Positions 27,886-37,090 are shown, numbered from the stretch's first letter. The stretch: DNA of 64,000 nucleotides from Aquimarina pacifica (GCF_000520955.1 NZ_JACC01000001.1:186001-250000), one strand, 5' to 3'. Translations and numbers: made by a program. The notes: a model not told the origin generated them from the sequence alone.

Positions 27886-27909
27886 ATTAAGTATTAATAC
27901 TTAATATTA
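27886..27909 (+). promoter_or_regulatory. Nitrate-island composite promoter of the globin/cytochrome operon
   Basis: A perfect 20-bp palindrome (27886-27905) with core TAAGTATTAATACTTA at 27888-27903, overlapping a weak -7 box TAATATTA at 27902-27909. It is 25 bases upstream of the globin start. The region 27354-27885 between this and the divergent reductase promoter is AT-rich with no gene. Confidence 0.7.
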
Positions 27910-27934
27910 GTTCACATCTAAACAAATTGTAATT

Positions 27935-28351
27935 ATGGAAAAAAAGACAATTGAATTAGTACAAAGTTCTTTCAGCAAAGTAGCCCCTATTGCAGAAACC
28001 GCAGCAGAAATATTTTACAACAAGCTTTTTGAGCTAGATCCAGCTTTAAAACCGCTTTTTCCGGCAGATAATACTGACGCAATGAAAGGGCAAGGTAATA
28101 AACTGATGACAATGCTTGCTTCAGCCGTTGCTGGTTTAAGTGATCTTGATAAACTTGTACCTATACTTCAGGATCTAGGTAAAAGACATGTAGAATATAA
28201 AGTAGAATCTTCTCATTACGATACCGTAGGAGCAGCATTATTAGGAACCCTTGAAACTGGATTAGGCGACGACTTTACTCCTGAAGTAAAAACTGCCTGG
28301 GCTGACACCTATACGGTAATGGCCGATGTTATGAAAGGAGCAGCTTACTAG
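27935..28351 (+). CDS. Single-domain haemoglobin
   Basis: A 138-residue cytoplasmic globin of the Vitreoscilla haemoglobin/flavohaemoglobin type. Haem-pocket residues are visible: Tyr28 at B10 (EIFYNKLF), Gln53 at E7 and proximal His85 (LGKRHVEYKV), the pattern of NO-dioxygenating globins. It has no reductase domain, but an FAD/NAD/[2Fe-2S] reductase is encoded three genes downstream. It is the first gene of an eight-gene operon under the nitrate-island palindrome, so a role in removing NO or other reactive nitrogen formed during nitrite metabolism is likely. Confidence 0.93.
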   Translation: MEKKTIELVQSSFSKVAPIAETAAEIFYNKLFELDPALKPLFPADNTDAMKGQGNKLMTMLASAVAGLSDLDKLVPILQDLGKRHVEYKVESSHYDTVGAALLGTLETGLGDDFTPEVKTAWADTYTVMADVMKGAAY

Positions 28352-28398
28352 TAAGAAACAAAAACAATGATAACGTTCACAACTAAAAACATACAACT

Positions 28399-29241
28399 AT
28401 GAAAACGCTAAAAACAAAAGGAATCCTTTTTCTATCCTTAGCTATCAGTAGCCTTATAATACAATCTTGCGGAGGCGTTCCTGAGGATACATCTATTAGC
28501 GCTCCTTCTGACAAAGCATTTGCCGTTGCAGAAGTACTCACGTTAATCGCAGAAGAAAATGATATCACAAGAACATTATACACAAAAGGAATTGTTGGTG
28601 CAGGAAAAAAACAAGGATTAAAATTTGACGAAGACTGGCAAGATGATGAAATTGAAGCTGGACCACTACCTGCTCTTTTTCTTAGAGGTATTTCTTCGGA
28701 TATCAGAAAAAGTGATGTTCCTTTAGGATTATACTTAGGGTCTGATTTCCCAATCAATGCCTCGAACAAATTTCAAGGAAAACAAGCTGAATTATTCGAG
28801 AAAATTAAGAGTACCGAAAAGCCACAACATTTTTATGAAGAAGATCAGAAGCTATACACTTCTATGTTTGCTGATCTTGCTGTTGCAGCACCTTGTGTTA
28901 ATTGCCACAACGATCACAAAAACACAACAAAAACCGACTGGAAACTAGGTGATGTAATGGGAGCAACCACATGGCAGTACCCTTCAGACTCTTTATCCGT
29001 AAAAGAGGCTATTGGTGTTATCAATGCATATAGAAATGGAACAAAAGCAATTTATAATGCATATTTAGAAGAAATTGCTGGTTTCAAAATAGATAGTACA
29101 AAACCACAAATCGGAGACAAGTGGCCTTCTAAAGGGTTCTATTTACCAACAGCAGAGGTGTTTATTGACAGTGTTCGACAACTTGCCTCATATAAAAGTT
29201 TAGAGCTATTATTAGGTTCTAAAAGTGTAGCTTCTAATTAG
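28399..29241 (+). CDS. Tll0287/DUF3365-type haem-binding lipoprotein
   Basis: A 280-residue lipoprotein (signal LSLAISSLIIQSC, acylated C24) with one c-type haem motif, CVNCH at residues 166-170 (AAPCVNCHNDHKNTTKTDWKLGDVMGATTWQYP). That stretch and the following helix fit the DUF3365/Tll0287-like domain, a PAS-related haem fold found alone or as a sensor input. Here it is free-standing in the periplasm. It follows the globin by 47 bases. It may be a redox carrier or NO/O2-binding protein for the operon. Confidence 0.85.
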   Translation: MKTLKTKGILFLSLAISSLIIQSCGGVPEDTSISAPSDKAFAVAEVLTLIAEENDITRTLYTKGIVGAGKKQGLKFDEDWQDDEIEAGPLPALFLRGISSDIRKSDVPLGLYLGSDFPINASNKFQGKQAELFEKIKSTEKPQHFYEEDQKLYTSMFADLAVAAPCVNCHNDHKNTTKTDWKLGDVMGATTWQYPSDSLSVKEAIGVINAYRNGTKAIYNAYLEEIAGFKIDSTKPQIGDKWPSKGFYLPTAEVFIDSVRQLASYKSLELLLGSKSVASN

Positions 29242-29282
29242 ATAATTAACTATTATCTCATATTTTAAAAAATAAAAATATA

Positions 29283-29762
29283 GTGAAAAAATCGTATAGC
29301 TTTTTGGTCATTGGGTTCATAACGCTGATTCTGTATATTCTTCAATATACGCTAAACCTAAAATGGCAATGGCTATACGATCTCCAATTAGATGAAGATT
29401 ATAAGCGATGGTCGGGGGTTGTTGTTGGTGTTTTTATTCTTTTTCAATGGATTCTTACGGTAACAAGAGTCTTCAAGAAATTAAAAAAATACGCTATGCA
29501 GTTCACTACCTGGCATAAGTGGATAGGTGTAATATCTCCATTATTCTTTTATGCTCACGCTATGGAATTTGGTTATGGATACTTAGCACTACTTTCTTAT
29601 ATATTTTTTATAAATATGATATTGGGAACCATCAATCTTGACATTCTTAAAAGTCAAAAAAATTGGATTTTCCAATCATGGATGATTACACATGTAGCAT
29701 TATCAATTGTTATAACATTCATTGTAGTATTTCACATAGGCGTGGTGTTTTACTACGAGTAA
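29283..29762 (+). CDS. Small b-type-cytochrome-like membrane protein
   Basis: A 159-residue protein with four hydrophobic segments (about 6-24, 44-62, 82-115, 130-156). Histidines in or near helices (TTWHKWIGV, FFYAHAMEFGYG, WMITHVALSI, VVFHIGVVFYY) could ligate two haems, like the core of ferric-reductase or cytochrome b561 proteins. GTG at 29283 is the start that keeps the first helix intact. It sits between the haem lipoprotein and the soluble reductase, so it plausibly carries electrons from NAD(P)H across the inner membrane to the periplasmic cytochromes. Family assignment is tentative. Confidence 0.75.
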   Translation: MKKSYSFLVIGFITLILYILQYTLNLKWQWLYDLQLDEDYKRWSGVVVGVFILFQWILTVTRVFKKLKKYAMQFTTWHKWIGVISPLFFYAHAMEFGYGYLALLSYIFFINMILGTINLDILKSQKNWIFQSWMITHVALSIVITFIVVFHIGVVFYYE

Positions 29763-29775
29763 AAATTTAGATTCG

Positions 29776-30816
29776 ATGAACCTTACAGTCCAAGAAATAA
29801 TAAATGAAACCGAAGACGCTGTTAGTGTTGTTTTTAATAAAGGTGGAATCTTTAATAAAATAAAATACAAAGCCGGACAATTTCTTACGGTAAAAATACC
29901 TATCAAAGGCAAAATAGAGAAAAGAGCATATTCGTTTAGCAGCAGTCCAGTAACCGATAAGTTCCTTCGCATTACGGTTAAAAAAGTGCAAGAAGGTCTG
30001 GTATCTAATTATATATGCGACAACCTGAAAAAAGGTGAAAAAGTAGAAATAGACAAACCCGCCGGAAGTTTCTTTGTGATCCCCGATAAGAAAACAAAAA
30101 ACAAATACGTTTTTTTTGCAGGAGGTAGCGGTATAACACCTATATTTTCGATAATTCAAACCGTTCTAGAAAAAGAACCACTATCAGATGCTGTTCTTAT
30201 ATATGCCAATAGAAATGAAGAATCTATTATTTTCAAAAAAGCACTTGAAGATCTTGAAACAAAATATCCATCAAAACTTTCTATAGAACATATTCTAGAG
30301 AAAAAAACCACAGATCTACCCAATTACCATCAAGACTTACTCAATGAAGATCTAATTAGCGAAATTTTACAAAAACACCAATTACAATATACAGACGGTA
30401 AATATATGATGTGCGGCCCACAAGGTTTTATGGATACTGCCAAAGAAATTTTAGCTAAAAATGGGATTACCAGAGATAAGATTAAACTAGAGGCTTTTAG
30501 TGCAAACTTTGTAAGATCTAGTAATGCAAAAGACTTACTCAGTAATGTAACTATATATCACGATAATAAAAAACATACACTAGAGGTTCCTGGAGACAAA
30601 ACAATACTTCAAGCGGCAATGGCTAACAATATTATGCTTCCATACCTATGTAGGTCAGGAATGTGCAGTAATTGTAAGGCTAAATGCGTGTCGGGTGATG
30701 TAAAAATGATTGATGGACACTTACTATCAGAAGAGGAGGTCGCAGAAGGAAATATCCTTACTTGCATCAGTTTCCCTACTACAGAAGATGTCAGCATAAG
30801 TTTTTTAAACGATTAG
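29776..30816 (+). CDS. FAD/NAD(P)H reductase with C-terminal [2Fe-2S] ferredoxin domain
   Basis: A 346-residue oxidoreductase of the PaaE/HCR type. FAD binding is marked by RAYSFSSSP at residues 50-58, nucleotide binding by FFAGGSGITPIFSII and the MMCGPQGFM motif. The plant-type ferredoxin domain has C292, C297, C300 and C330, the exact CX4CX2CX29C spacing. It begins 13 bases after the membrane protein gene. It may reduce the neighbouring membrane protein, the globin, or both; in flavohaemoglobin the equivalent reductase is fused to the globin. Confidence 0.92.
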   Translation: MNLTVQEIINETEDAVSVVFNKGGIFNKIKYKAGQFLTVKIPIKGKIEKRAYSFSSSPVTDKFLRITVKKVQEGLVSNYICDNLKKGEKVEIDKPAGSFFVIPDKKTKNKYVFFAGGSGITPIFSIIQTVLEKEPLSDAVLIYANRNEESIIFKKALEDLETKYPSKLSIEHILEKKTTDLPNYHQDLLNEDLISEILQKHQLQYTDGKYMMCGPQGFMDTAKEILAKNGITRDKIKLEAFSANFVRSSNAKDLLSNVTIYHDNKKHTLEVPGDKTILQAAMANNIMLPYLCRSGMCSNCKAKCVSGDVKMIDGHLLSEEEVAEGNILTCISFPTTEDVSISFLND

Positions 30817-30826
30817 ACAACAGTAT

Positions 30827-31549
30827 ATGTTCAACAAAAACCCGCTTCGCAAAAGACAATATATTGGTTCTTTAATTGGTATTGCAATAGGTATACTTAT
30901 TTATGTTTTACTACCACTTAAGCAAAATGAAGACTTTTTAAGCTTAGGTCCATTAAACACAGGTCATGAAGGATTATCATGTAACGCTTGCCATACAGAT
31001 GCCAAAGGAAACCTTTTGCAACAATTACAATCTAATATTTCTTATACATTCGGATTGCGAAAAACAAAAGCTGATTTTGGCACAGAAAATGTCGACAATA
31101 AAAAATGCTTAGAATGTCATGACAGACCTAATGACAGACACCCAACCCATCGTTTTCTAGAACCAAAGTTTAAAGATGCAATCGCAAATATTAACGCTAC
31201 AGAATGTGAAACATGTCACAAAGAGCATAATGGTACTCGAATCGTTCTAAAAGAAGCTACTTTTTGTGTTAACTGCCACTACGATCTCGAAGTTAAAAAT
31301 GATCCCATTGATACACCGCATGCTACACTAATCGCTAATGAACAATGGAGTACATGTTTGCAGTGCCATGATTTTCATGGAAATCATATCTATTCAGTTG
31401 CAGAAAAAATGAAAGACACTATCCCTTTGAAGCAAATACAAGAGTATTTAAAGGGAGGAAAAGATCCATTTTCTAGTAAGAAAAAACACCTTCCTCTTAG
31501 TGAGGAAGAGTGGTTAAAAATGAAGCAAAAATATAGCAAAACTAAATAA
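30827..31549 (+). CDS. Membrane-anchored pentahaem cytochrome c
   Basis: A 240-residue protein with one N-terminal helix (about 12-30) as anchor and five CXXCH motifs: CNACH (52), CLECH (94), CETCH (127), CVNCH (147) and CLQCH (177). Extra histidines (HPTHRF, HEGL, HDFHGNH) could supply distal ligands, as in cytochrome c3-like folds. There is no CXXCK, so it is not the catalytic NrfA. It resembles the NapC/NrfH or c3-like electron-transfer classes only in overall layout. Ten bases after the reductase gene; matured by the CcsBA proteins downstream. Confidence 0.88.
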   Translation: MFNKNPLRKRQYIGSLIGIAIGILIYVLLPLKQNEDFLSLGPLNTGHEGLSCNACHTDAKGNLLQQLQSNISYTFGLRKTKADFGTENVDNKKCLECHDRPNDRHPTHRFLEPKFKDAIANINATECETCHKEHNGTRIVLKEATFCVNCHYDLEVKNDPIDTPHATLIANEQWSTCLQCHDFHGNHIYSVAEKMKDTIPLKQIQEYLKGGKDPFSSKKKHLPLSEEEWLKMKQKYSKTK

Positions 31550-31553
31550 TGTC

Positions 31554-31919
31554 ATGAAAACTAATACACACAAAAAAATAGTAGTAGTACTTTCTTTGGT
31601 TACATTTTTAATAAGTAGCTGTAAAAAAGAAGAGACATGTGATATTCCTCAAGAAATCACATACACTAAACAAATTGCAAGTATGGTAGAAACAGAATGT
31701 TTTTTGTGTCATGCTCCCGATGTGTACAAAAAGAAGGCTTCTAGGAACAAGATTTTTGACTACCCTAGTCTTAAGAAAATGGGAGAAAGTGGTCAACTAA
31801 TTGGTTCTATTACTCATGCCAAGGGCTATATTGCTATGCCTTACAGAAAAAATAAAAAAATAGATAGCTGTGCTATTGAGGTCTTTAAAAAATGGGTCGA
31901 CTTAGGAATGCCAGAATAA
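31554..31919 (+). CDS. Monohaem c-type cytochrome lipoprotein
   Basis: A 121-residue lipoprotein (LVTFLISSC, acylated C23) with a single haem motif CFLCH at residues 49-53 and a small cytochrome-c-like helical remainder; Met84 or another Met in HAKGYIAMPYR may be the sixth ligand. It starts four bases after the pentahaem gene, so both are made together. It probably accepts electrons from, or delivers them to, the pentahaem protein on the periplasmic side. Confidence 0.85.
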   Translation: MKTNTHKKIVVVLSLVTFLISSCKKEETCDIPQEITYTKQIASMVETECFLCHAPDVYKKKASRNKIFDYPSLKKMGESGQLIGSITHAKGYIAMPYRKNKKIDSCAIEVFKKWVDLGMPE

Positions 31920-31951
31920 AGACTCATTCCTTACAATAAAATTAAAAAGAC

Positions 31952-33340
31952 TTGAACCACATTCTAAAAATACTATTCTCAAATCGACTAAGCGGAGTAC
32001 TATTACTCATTTTTGCGCTGGCAATGGCGTTGGCTACATTTATAGAAAATGATTATGGCACAGAAACTGCCCGAGCACTTATTTATAGTGCCAAATGGTT
32101 TGAAATTTTAATCCTACTACTAGCAATCAATTTTATTGGAAACATTGCCAAATATAACCTTTTTAGTTGGCAAAAAGCCCCGATATTTCTATTTCATTTA
32201 GGATTTATCATTATTATTCTGGGAGCTGGCGTTACCAAGTATAGAGGATACGAAGCACTAATGACAATCAAAGAAGGAGAGGATAGTAACCGAATGATTT
32301 CTATTGATAGTTACCTACAAGTGCAAGCAGGTAATGGATCCATAAACAAAAACCATAGTAGTACCCCTTTACTATTAAGCGAATTGGGATTTAATAGTAT
32401 TCACGAAAAATTTGACTTTGACAATAAAGAAGTATCTATAAAACTAAAGGAATACATTCCTAGAGCAAAGTATACCTTAGAAGATGACAATACAAACGGA
32501 AAAACATATCTACATGTAGTCATTGCCGAAAACGAGCAAAGAAGAGATTTTTATATTGAAAAAGGAAAAAGAGAAGTAATATTTGGCATTCCGATAGCAT
32601 TCGAAAGTCAAAATAATATGAAAGGAGACATAACCATCAAAAAAAGTGTAGGGGATTGGTTAGCCACCTTTCCTGAGGACACCAATTATTTTTCGATGCT
32701 TTTAAATAAATCAAGCTATTATCCAAAGGACAGCTTGGTTCCTTTGCAGTTCAAAGCACTAAGTACCATAAACAATTTACCTGTGGTATTTAATGAAGTG
32801 GTATTTAACAAGACTCGAAAAATTACTTCTACAAAAAAAGATTCTGAAAAAAAGAATGAAGAATCTGCAATTATTGTATCGGTAGAATCAGGGAAGGATT
32901 TTAAGGAAGTTACCTTGCTCGGCGGCAGAGGGTATATGAATCCGTATAGTACGGTTTTCATAAACGGAATACATCTAAAAATCAGGTATGGATCCAAACC
33001 CATACCATTACCATTCTCTCTTTTTCTCAAGGATTTTACACTAGAACGCTATCCAGGCTCCGACAGCCCTTCTGCATTCTATAGCGACTTTGAGGTTCAG
33101 GAAAAAAACAAATTATTCAATTATACCATTTTCATGAATAATGTATTAAATCATAGGGGGTATCGTTTTTTCCAATCCGCATATTTACCCGATGAAAGTG
33201 GCACCATCCTCTCTGTTAATAAAGATTATTGGGGAACCTTAATTACTTATATAGGATATGGCGCCTTAGGGTTTGGCATGTTTATAAGCCTATTCTGGAA
33301 AAATTCGCATTTCGCAATCCTATTGAAAACATTAAAATGA
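31952..33340 (+). CDS. ResB/CcsB-like cytochrome c biogenesis protein
   Basis: A 462-residue membrane protein of system II cytochrome c maturation. Helices lie near residues 12-28, 45-62, 72-90 and at the C-terminus (GTLITYIGYGALGFGMFISLFW), with a long periplasmic ResB domain between (FSLFLKDFTLERYPGSDSPSAFYSDFEV, GYRFFQSAYLPDESGTILSVNKD). Together with the next gene it attaches haem to CXXCH apocytochromes. The start is TTG at 31952, giving MNHILKILFSNRLSG; no ATG gives the first helix. It overlaps the ccsA-like gene by four bases (ATGA). Confidence 0.9.
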   Translation: MNHILKILFSNRLSGVLLLIFALAMALATFIENDYGTETARALIYSAKWFEILILLLAINFIGNIAKYNLFSWQKAPIFLFHLGFIIIILGAGVTKYRGYEALMTIKEGEDSNRMISIDSYLQVQAGNGSINKNHSSTPLLLSELGFNSIHEKFDFDNKEVSIKLKEYIPRAKYTLEDDNTNGKTYLHVVIAENEQRRDFYIEKGKREVIFGIPIAFESQNNMKGDITIKKSVGDWLATFPEDTNYFSMLLNKSSYYPKDSLVPLQFKALSTINNLPVVFNEVVFNKTRKITSTKKDSEKKNEESAIIVSVESGKDFKEVTLLGGRGYMNPYSTVFINGIHLKIRYGSKPIPLPFSLFLKDFTLERYPGSDSPSAFYSDFEVQEKNKLFNYTIFMNNVLNHRGYRFFQSAYLPDESGTILSVNKDYWGTLITYIGYGALGFGMFISLFWKNSHFAILLKTLK

Positions 33341-35133
33341 AAAAAAACAACTACCCTTCTTTATATTTCTTCTTTTTTCTGTTTTTTGTTCATACTTCAA
33401 TTATCAGTCAACAATTACACAGCCTCAAAACTCATGAACTAATACATCGACAATTAATCAATATTGAGCATGCCAATTTAATGTCATCATTACAAGTGCA
33501 AGATTTTCAAGGTAGAATGAAACCAATCCATACACTATCTCTTGAGTTACTTCGTAAAATTTATGGAAAAAACTCCTACCGCTATTATGACAAGAACAAC
33601 CAAAAACAAACCCTTACTCCTACCCAAGTGTTCTTGGGCATGCAATATAAACCTGACTCGTGGCAATTAATCAATTGCATTAAAATCGAAAAAAAAGCAA
33701 TTCCTGACTTAAAAGGATTACTAAAAATAACTCATGACGGCTACTCATCACCATCACAGTTTTTTGATTTTAAAGGAAACTATCGTTTAAAAGAGATTGT
33801 GAATAAAGCCTATGAAACTGCTCCGGGAAAAAGAAACGCTTTTGACAAAGACATTATAAAGATTGATGAACGAATTAACATTGTTTGGGCAATCTTTAAC
33901 GGGCAATTTTTACGAATTTTTCCAAAAAAAGGAGATCCAGACAAAAAGTGGTATGCTCCTATGAACCCCGAAATAGAACTACCAAATGAAGATAGCAAAT
34001 TTTACGAAAAAATAATCCCTACCTACTTCGCACAATTGACAGAAGGACAAGAAACCAAAAACTGGAATAAAGCAAATGAGACTGTTCAGCTTTTAAAAAA
34101 CTTTCAAGAAAAAAATGGTGCAGATGTATTATTATCTAAAGAGAAGGTACGTTGGGAAATTTGGTTTAACACAAACAACGTATTTTTTCTTTGCATGATA
34201 GGATATACTTTATTAGGCATCACGCTTCTTGTGTTAAGCTTTCTGCACCTCATAATTCATAGAAAAAATAAACTTTCGCAAGGGATACGGTTACTTATTA
34301 TGCTTATTACCATGGTCTTCTTTTATCATGCTTTCGGGATCATTATTCGTTGGTATATATCAGGTCATGCACCATGGAGTAATGGGTATGAAGCAACCGT
34401 TTTTATTGCCTGGGTTGGGATGCTCGCTGGTTTGATTTTTGCAAAAAAAAGCTCTTTTACCCCTGCCGTATCTTGCATTCTGGCTTTTTGCTTGTTAGGG
34501 ATTGCCCATGGCAGTCTAATGAGTCCCGAAATCACTAATCTTGTCCCTGTACTAAAATCATATTGGCTGCTAATTCATGTGGCAATAATAACAGGAAGCT
34601 ATGGTTTCTTAGCCTTGGGATCTCTCCTTTCGCTAATCGTTTTATTAATGATGACCATAAACAAAATTATGAAAAGCGATCGAATAGATGAGACCATTCG
34701 CGAAATTACCAATATAAATCAACTAACAAGTACTATTGGCTTATACATGCTAACTATTGGCACTTTTTTAGGAGGAATATGGGCAAACGAATCCTGGGGA
34801 AGATACTGGGGATGGGACCCAAAGGAAACCTGGGCACTTATCAGTATCATCATTTATTCCTTTGTTTTACATATCAGGATAATTATCCCTAAAAATTTCC
34901 TGTATATCTATAATGTTTGTAGCTTTTTTGCTATCGGAAGTTTGATCATGACTTTTTTCGGTGTCAATTACTACCTATCGGGACTGCACTCTTATGCAAA
35001 AGGAGATTCTTTTCCAATCCCATCTTGGCTCTACATAGTAGTTCCTTTGGCTATTCTTTTAAGCATACTTCCTAAGCTCAATTTTCCCAGAAAAAATCAT
35101 CGTATAAAAAAACCGGCCACACTAGATGCGTGA
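33337..35133 (+). CDS. ccsA: CcsA/ResC-like cytochrome c biogenesis protein
   Basis: A 599-residue haem-handling membrane protein. The N-terminal 275 residues are a signal-like helix plus a periplasmic region; the C-terminal half has about eight helices and the tryptophan-rich WWD domain (WANESWGRYWGWDPKETWALI) with flanking His (RWYISGHAPWSNGYEA, LLIHVAII, LHIRIII, LSGLHSYAKGD) that hold haem for transfer. The start used is ATG at 33337, overlapping the upstream stop codon by ATGA; a much earlier start would run inside the ccsB-like gene. Last gene of the operon, presumably maturing the six to seven haem attachment sites encoded upstream. Confidence 0.93.
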   Translation: MKKNNYPSLYFFFFLFFVHTSIISQQLHSLKTHELIHRQLINIEHANLMSSLQVQDFQGRMKPIHTLSLELLRKIYGKNSYRYYDKNNQKQTLTPTQVFLGMQYKPDSWQLINCIKIEKKAIPDLKGLLKITHDGYSSPSQFFDFKGNYRLKEIVNKAYETAPGKRNAFDKDIIKIDERINIVWAIFNGQFLRIFPKKGDPDKKWYAPMNPEIELPNEDSKFYEKIIPTYFAQLTEGQETKNWNKANETVQLLKNFQEKNGADVLLSKEKVRWEIWFNTNNVFFLCMIGYTLLGITLLVLSFLHLIIHRKNKLSQGIRLLIMLITMVFFYHAFGIIIRWYISGHAPWSNGYEATVFIAWVGMLAGLIFAKKSSFTPAVSCILAFCLLGIAHGSLMSPEITNLVPVLKSYWLLIHVAIITGSYGFLALGSLLSLIVLLMMTINKIMKSDRIDETIREITNINQLTSTIGLYMLTIGTFLGGIWANESWGRYWGWDPKETWALISIIIYSFVLHIRIIIPKNFLYIYNVCSFFAIGSLIMTFFGVNYYLSGLHSYAKGDSFPIPSWLYIVVPLAILLSILPKLNFPRKNHRIKKPATLDA

Positions 35134-35137
35134 CCGG
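35106..35137 (-). terminator. Terminator of the narK gene, inside the 3' end of ccsA
   Basis: Minus-strand stem CCGGTCAC / GTGGCCGG (35137-35130 and 35120-35113), fully paired with one U-G wobble, followed by TTTTTTT. It lies 55 bases after the narK stop and overlaps the last codons and stop of the convergent ccsA-like gene. In plus-strand RNA the wobble becomes a C-A mismatch, so it serves narK. Confidence 0.8.
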
Positions 35138-35192
35138 CAAACAAGAAACATTATAAAGTTAACAATTTTAACTAGCAACTTTATTACTTACA

Positions 35193-36587
35193 TTATGCGG
35201 GAACAGCTTTCATTTCTCTTGCCACTTCTTTTTCATCCTCTGTAGAAAACTTAATAGCTAATGAAACAAATGCAGTAAATATTACAAAAATTCCTATAAT
35301 AAAATACCCACTAGACACTGCTTCTGATGAAGCTGCCGCTTGAGCAGCATCAATAGCATCTTGACCTAAACCATTACTCGTAGCAATAGCCGTTTTTTCT
35401 GCAACTGCGGATTTTGATTTTAATATCATAGCTGCAACAAAAGCTCCTACATTCCCTCCTGCTCCAACGATACCAGAAATTGACCCTATCGCCTTTTTAT
35501 TTATAAAAGGAACTACAGAAAAAGTTGCTCCCTCTGCCATTTGTACAGAGAGACTAAAACCTACCAAAAATACAATTCCGAAAGTCAATCCGCTCATACC
35601 AGAAAATAAAGACAACATAATCCCTTCTACAGCCAGTATTACAGCCAAGAACAAAACTCTTCCTCGTAATCCTTTAAGTTTTCCAAACTTATCACCAAAG
35701 AAACCTCCTAGAGTTCTGGCAAAAATATTCATCAAAGCAAATGATAATACCAAATTACCAGCAGTGGACCGCTCTAATTGAAATGTGTTTTGTAAATAAT
35801 CATCCATCGTACCATATACAGTAAGCTCCATACCAAAACATGCAGCATATATCACAAAGAGTATCCAAACCCTGTAATCTTTAATGGCATTGACAAAACT
35901 TACTTCATCTTTTTTAGTTTTTACTAATTCTCCTCGTTCTCTTAGTTCAGAGAAATTTCCGTTAGGTGTATCTTGTGTAAAAAGAGAATAAACAATTCCC
36001 ATTAAAAAGCAAATAACTCCAGCAACAATCATACTATATCTCCAGGCATCAGTTTCTGCAACACCAAAACTTACAACTGCAGCAGCAATTAATGGCATTC
36101 CTAACCTATTTGCTCCTCCTCCTAGGTTTCCCCATCCGGCAGAAGTTGCGTTCGCAGTTCCTACAATATTAGGGGCAAACATTATTGAAGTATGAAATTG
36201 TGTAATTACAAAAGAAGCTCCTATGAATCCTATGAACAATCTGCAAATAATAAACTGCAGTGGTGTTTGTACAAAACCCAATAATATTACTGGAATTGAA
36301 CCCAACATTAGCAACCATGTATAACAAGTTCTTGGCCCATATTTATCACATAATTTACCAATCAACAATCTGGCAAACACAGTTCCTGAAACTGCCACAA
36401 TAATAGAATTCCACTTTTGATCTGGAGTAAGCCCCAAATCCTTTACAACATCTGGCATAAAAGGAACAATACCAAACCAAGCAAAAAAGCACATAAAAAA
36501 TGCAATCGAGGTGATCCAAAATGTTCGTATCGGTAAACTTTTAAAGTTTAACAGGTTCAAAGTAGTAGCTTTACCTGAAGTGTTCAT
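35193..36587 (-). CDS. narK: NarK/NasA-type nitrate/nitrite MFS transporter
   Basis: A 464-residue, twelve-helix major facilitator protein that moves nitrate and nitrite across the inner membrane. Nitrate-signature motifs are present: SAGWGNLGGGANRLGMP in helix 5 and SGIVGAGGNVGAFVAAM in helix 11. The substrate-contacting arginines of the family lie in helices 2 and 8 (FARLLIGKLCDKYGPR, FARTLGGFFGDKFG). It stands alone on the minus strand between the cytochrome operon and the nrt operon with its own palindrome promoter, giving the cell a second uptake route besides NrtABCD. Confidence 0.94.
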   Translation of the reverse strand: MNTSGKATTLNLLNFKSLPIRTFWITSIAFFMCFFAWFGIVPFMPDVVKDLGLTPDQKWNSIIVAVSGTVFARLLIGKLCDKYGPRTCYTWLLMLGSIPVILLGFVQTPLQFIICRLFIGFIGASFVITQFHTSIMFAPNIVGTANATSAGWGNLGGGANRLGMPLIAAAVVSFGVAETDAWRYSMIVAGVICFLMGIVYSLFTQDTPNGNFSELRERGELVKTKKDEVSFVNAIKDYRVWILFVIYAACFGMELTVYGTMDDYLQNTFQLERSTAGNLVLSFALMNIFARTLGGFFGDKFGKLKGLRGRVLFLAVILAVEGIMLSLFSGMSGLTFGIVFLVGFSLSVQMAEGATFSVVPFINKKAIGSISGIVGAGGNVGAFVAAMILKSKSAVAEKTAIATSNGLGQDAIDAAQAAASSEAVSSGYFIIGIFVIFTAFVSLAIKFSTEDEKEVAREMKAVPA

Positions 36588-36649
36588 AATTACTTAGTTT
36601 TAGTTTTTATATAATAAGTACCTAAATCAATAAATACTTAAATTTATCG

Positions 36650-36671
36650 CAAAACTAAGTATAAACACTTA
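36650..36671 (-). promoter_or_regulatory. Nitrate-island composite promoter of narK
   Basis: Minus strand: TAAGTGTTTATACTTA (36671-36656) overlapping the perfect -7 box TAGTTTTG (36657-36650) by its last two bases. About 62 bases before narK. Confidence 0.75.
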
Positions 36672-37059
36672 ACAAAAATGCAAATAAAGCCGTATAATTA
36701 CGTAAAAACACCTACTATTATAATATTGCTAAATATTAAAACATAACTCAACAAAAAACACAATTATATAAGTCATATATAGCGAATTCAACAAATGGAT
36801 ATTTCGCAAAAAAGCCTATCTGTACATCTCATATCATTTTTTTAGATCGAACTCGCTGTGCGATATAGAATCTAACTATCAGAATACCTCATAACTTTCA
36901 TCAATTAGTTTTAAAGAATTAGAATTTAGTAATTAACACCCCTTTTTCTTACCCAATAAAAAACACAAATACCTGTTATCCATAAAATTAATTACAAAAA
37001 AAACAACAATCCTTTTTCTTATTATACCCACAAAAAGAGAGCTATTAATCTTTTTAAAC

Positions 37060-37090
37060 AAAAAAACCGGTTACAAATAAATGCAACCGG
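37060..37090 (-). terminator. Intrinsic terminator downstream of the nrt operon
   Basis: Minus-strand stem CCGGTTGCA / TGTAACCGG (37090-37067; one G-U wobble) with a six-base loop, followed by TTTTTTTG. It is 450 bases beyond the nrtD stop codon and shares its CCGG arms and flanking ACAAGAAACA-like bases with the narK terminator at 35106-35137. The interval 36672-37060 contains no recognisable gene. Confidence 0.7.

Noticed and set aside
29767..30159. Minus-strand frame of 130 codons across the reductase gene
   Set aside because: It runs antisense to a gene with clear FAD and ferredoxin motifs, so it is a shadow frame.
33229..33336. Upstream extension of the ccsA-like gene
   Set aside because: It lies inside the ccsB-like gene in another frame; the ATG at 33337 with an ATGA overlap is the normal coupled start.
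36660..37060. Possible broken gene between narK and the nrt terminator
   Set aside because: No frame with recognisable motif; stops are frequent in all frames, so I see only non-coding sequence.
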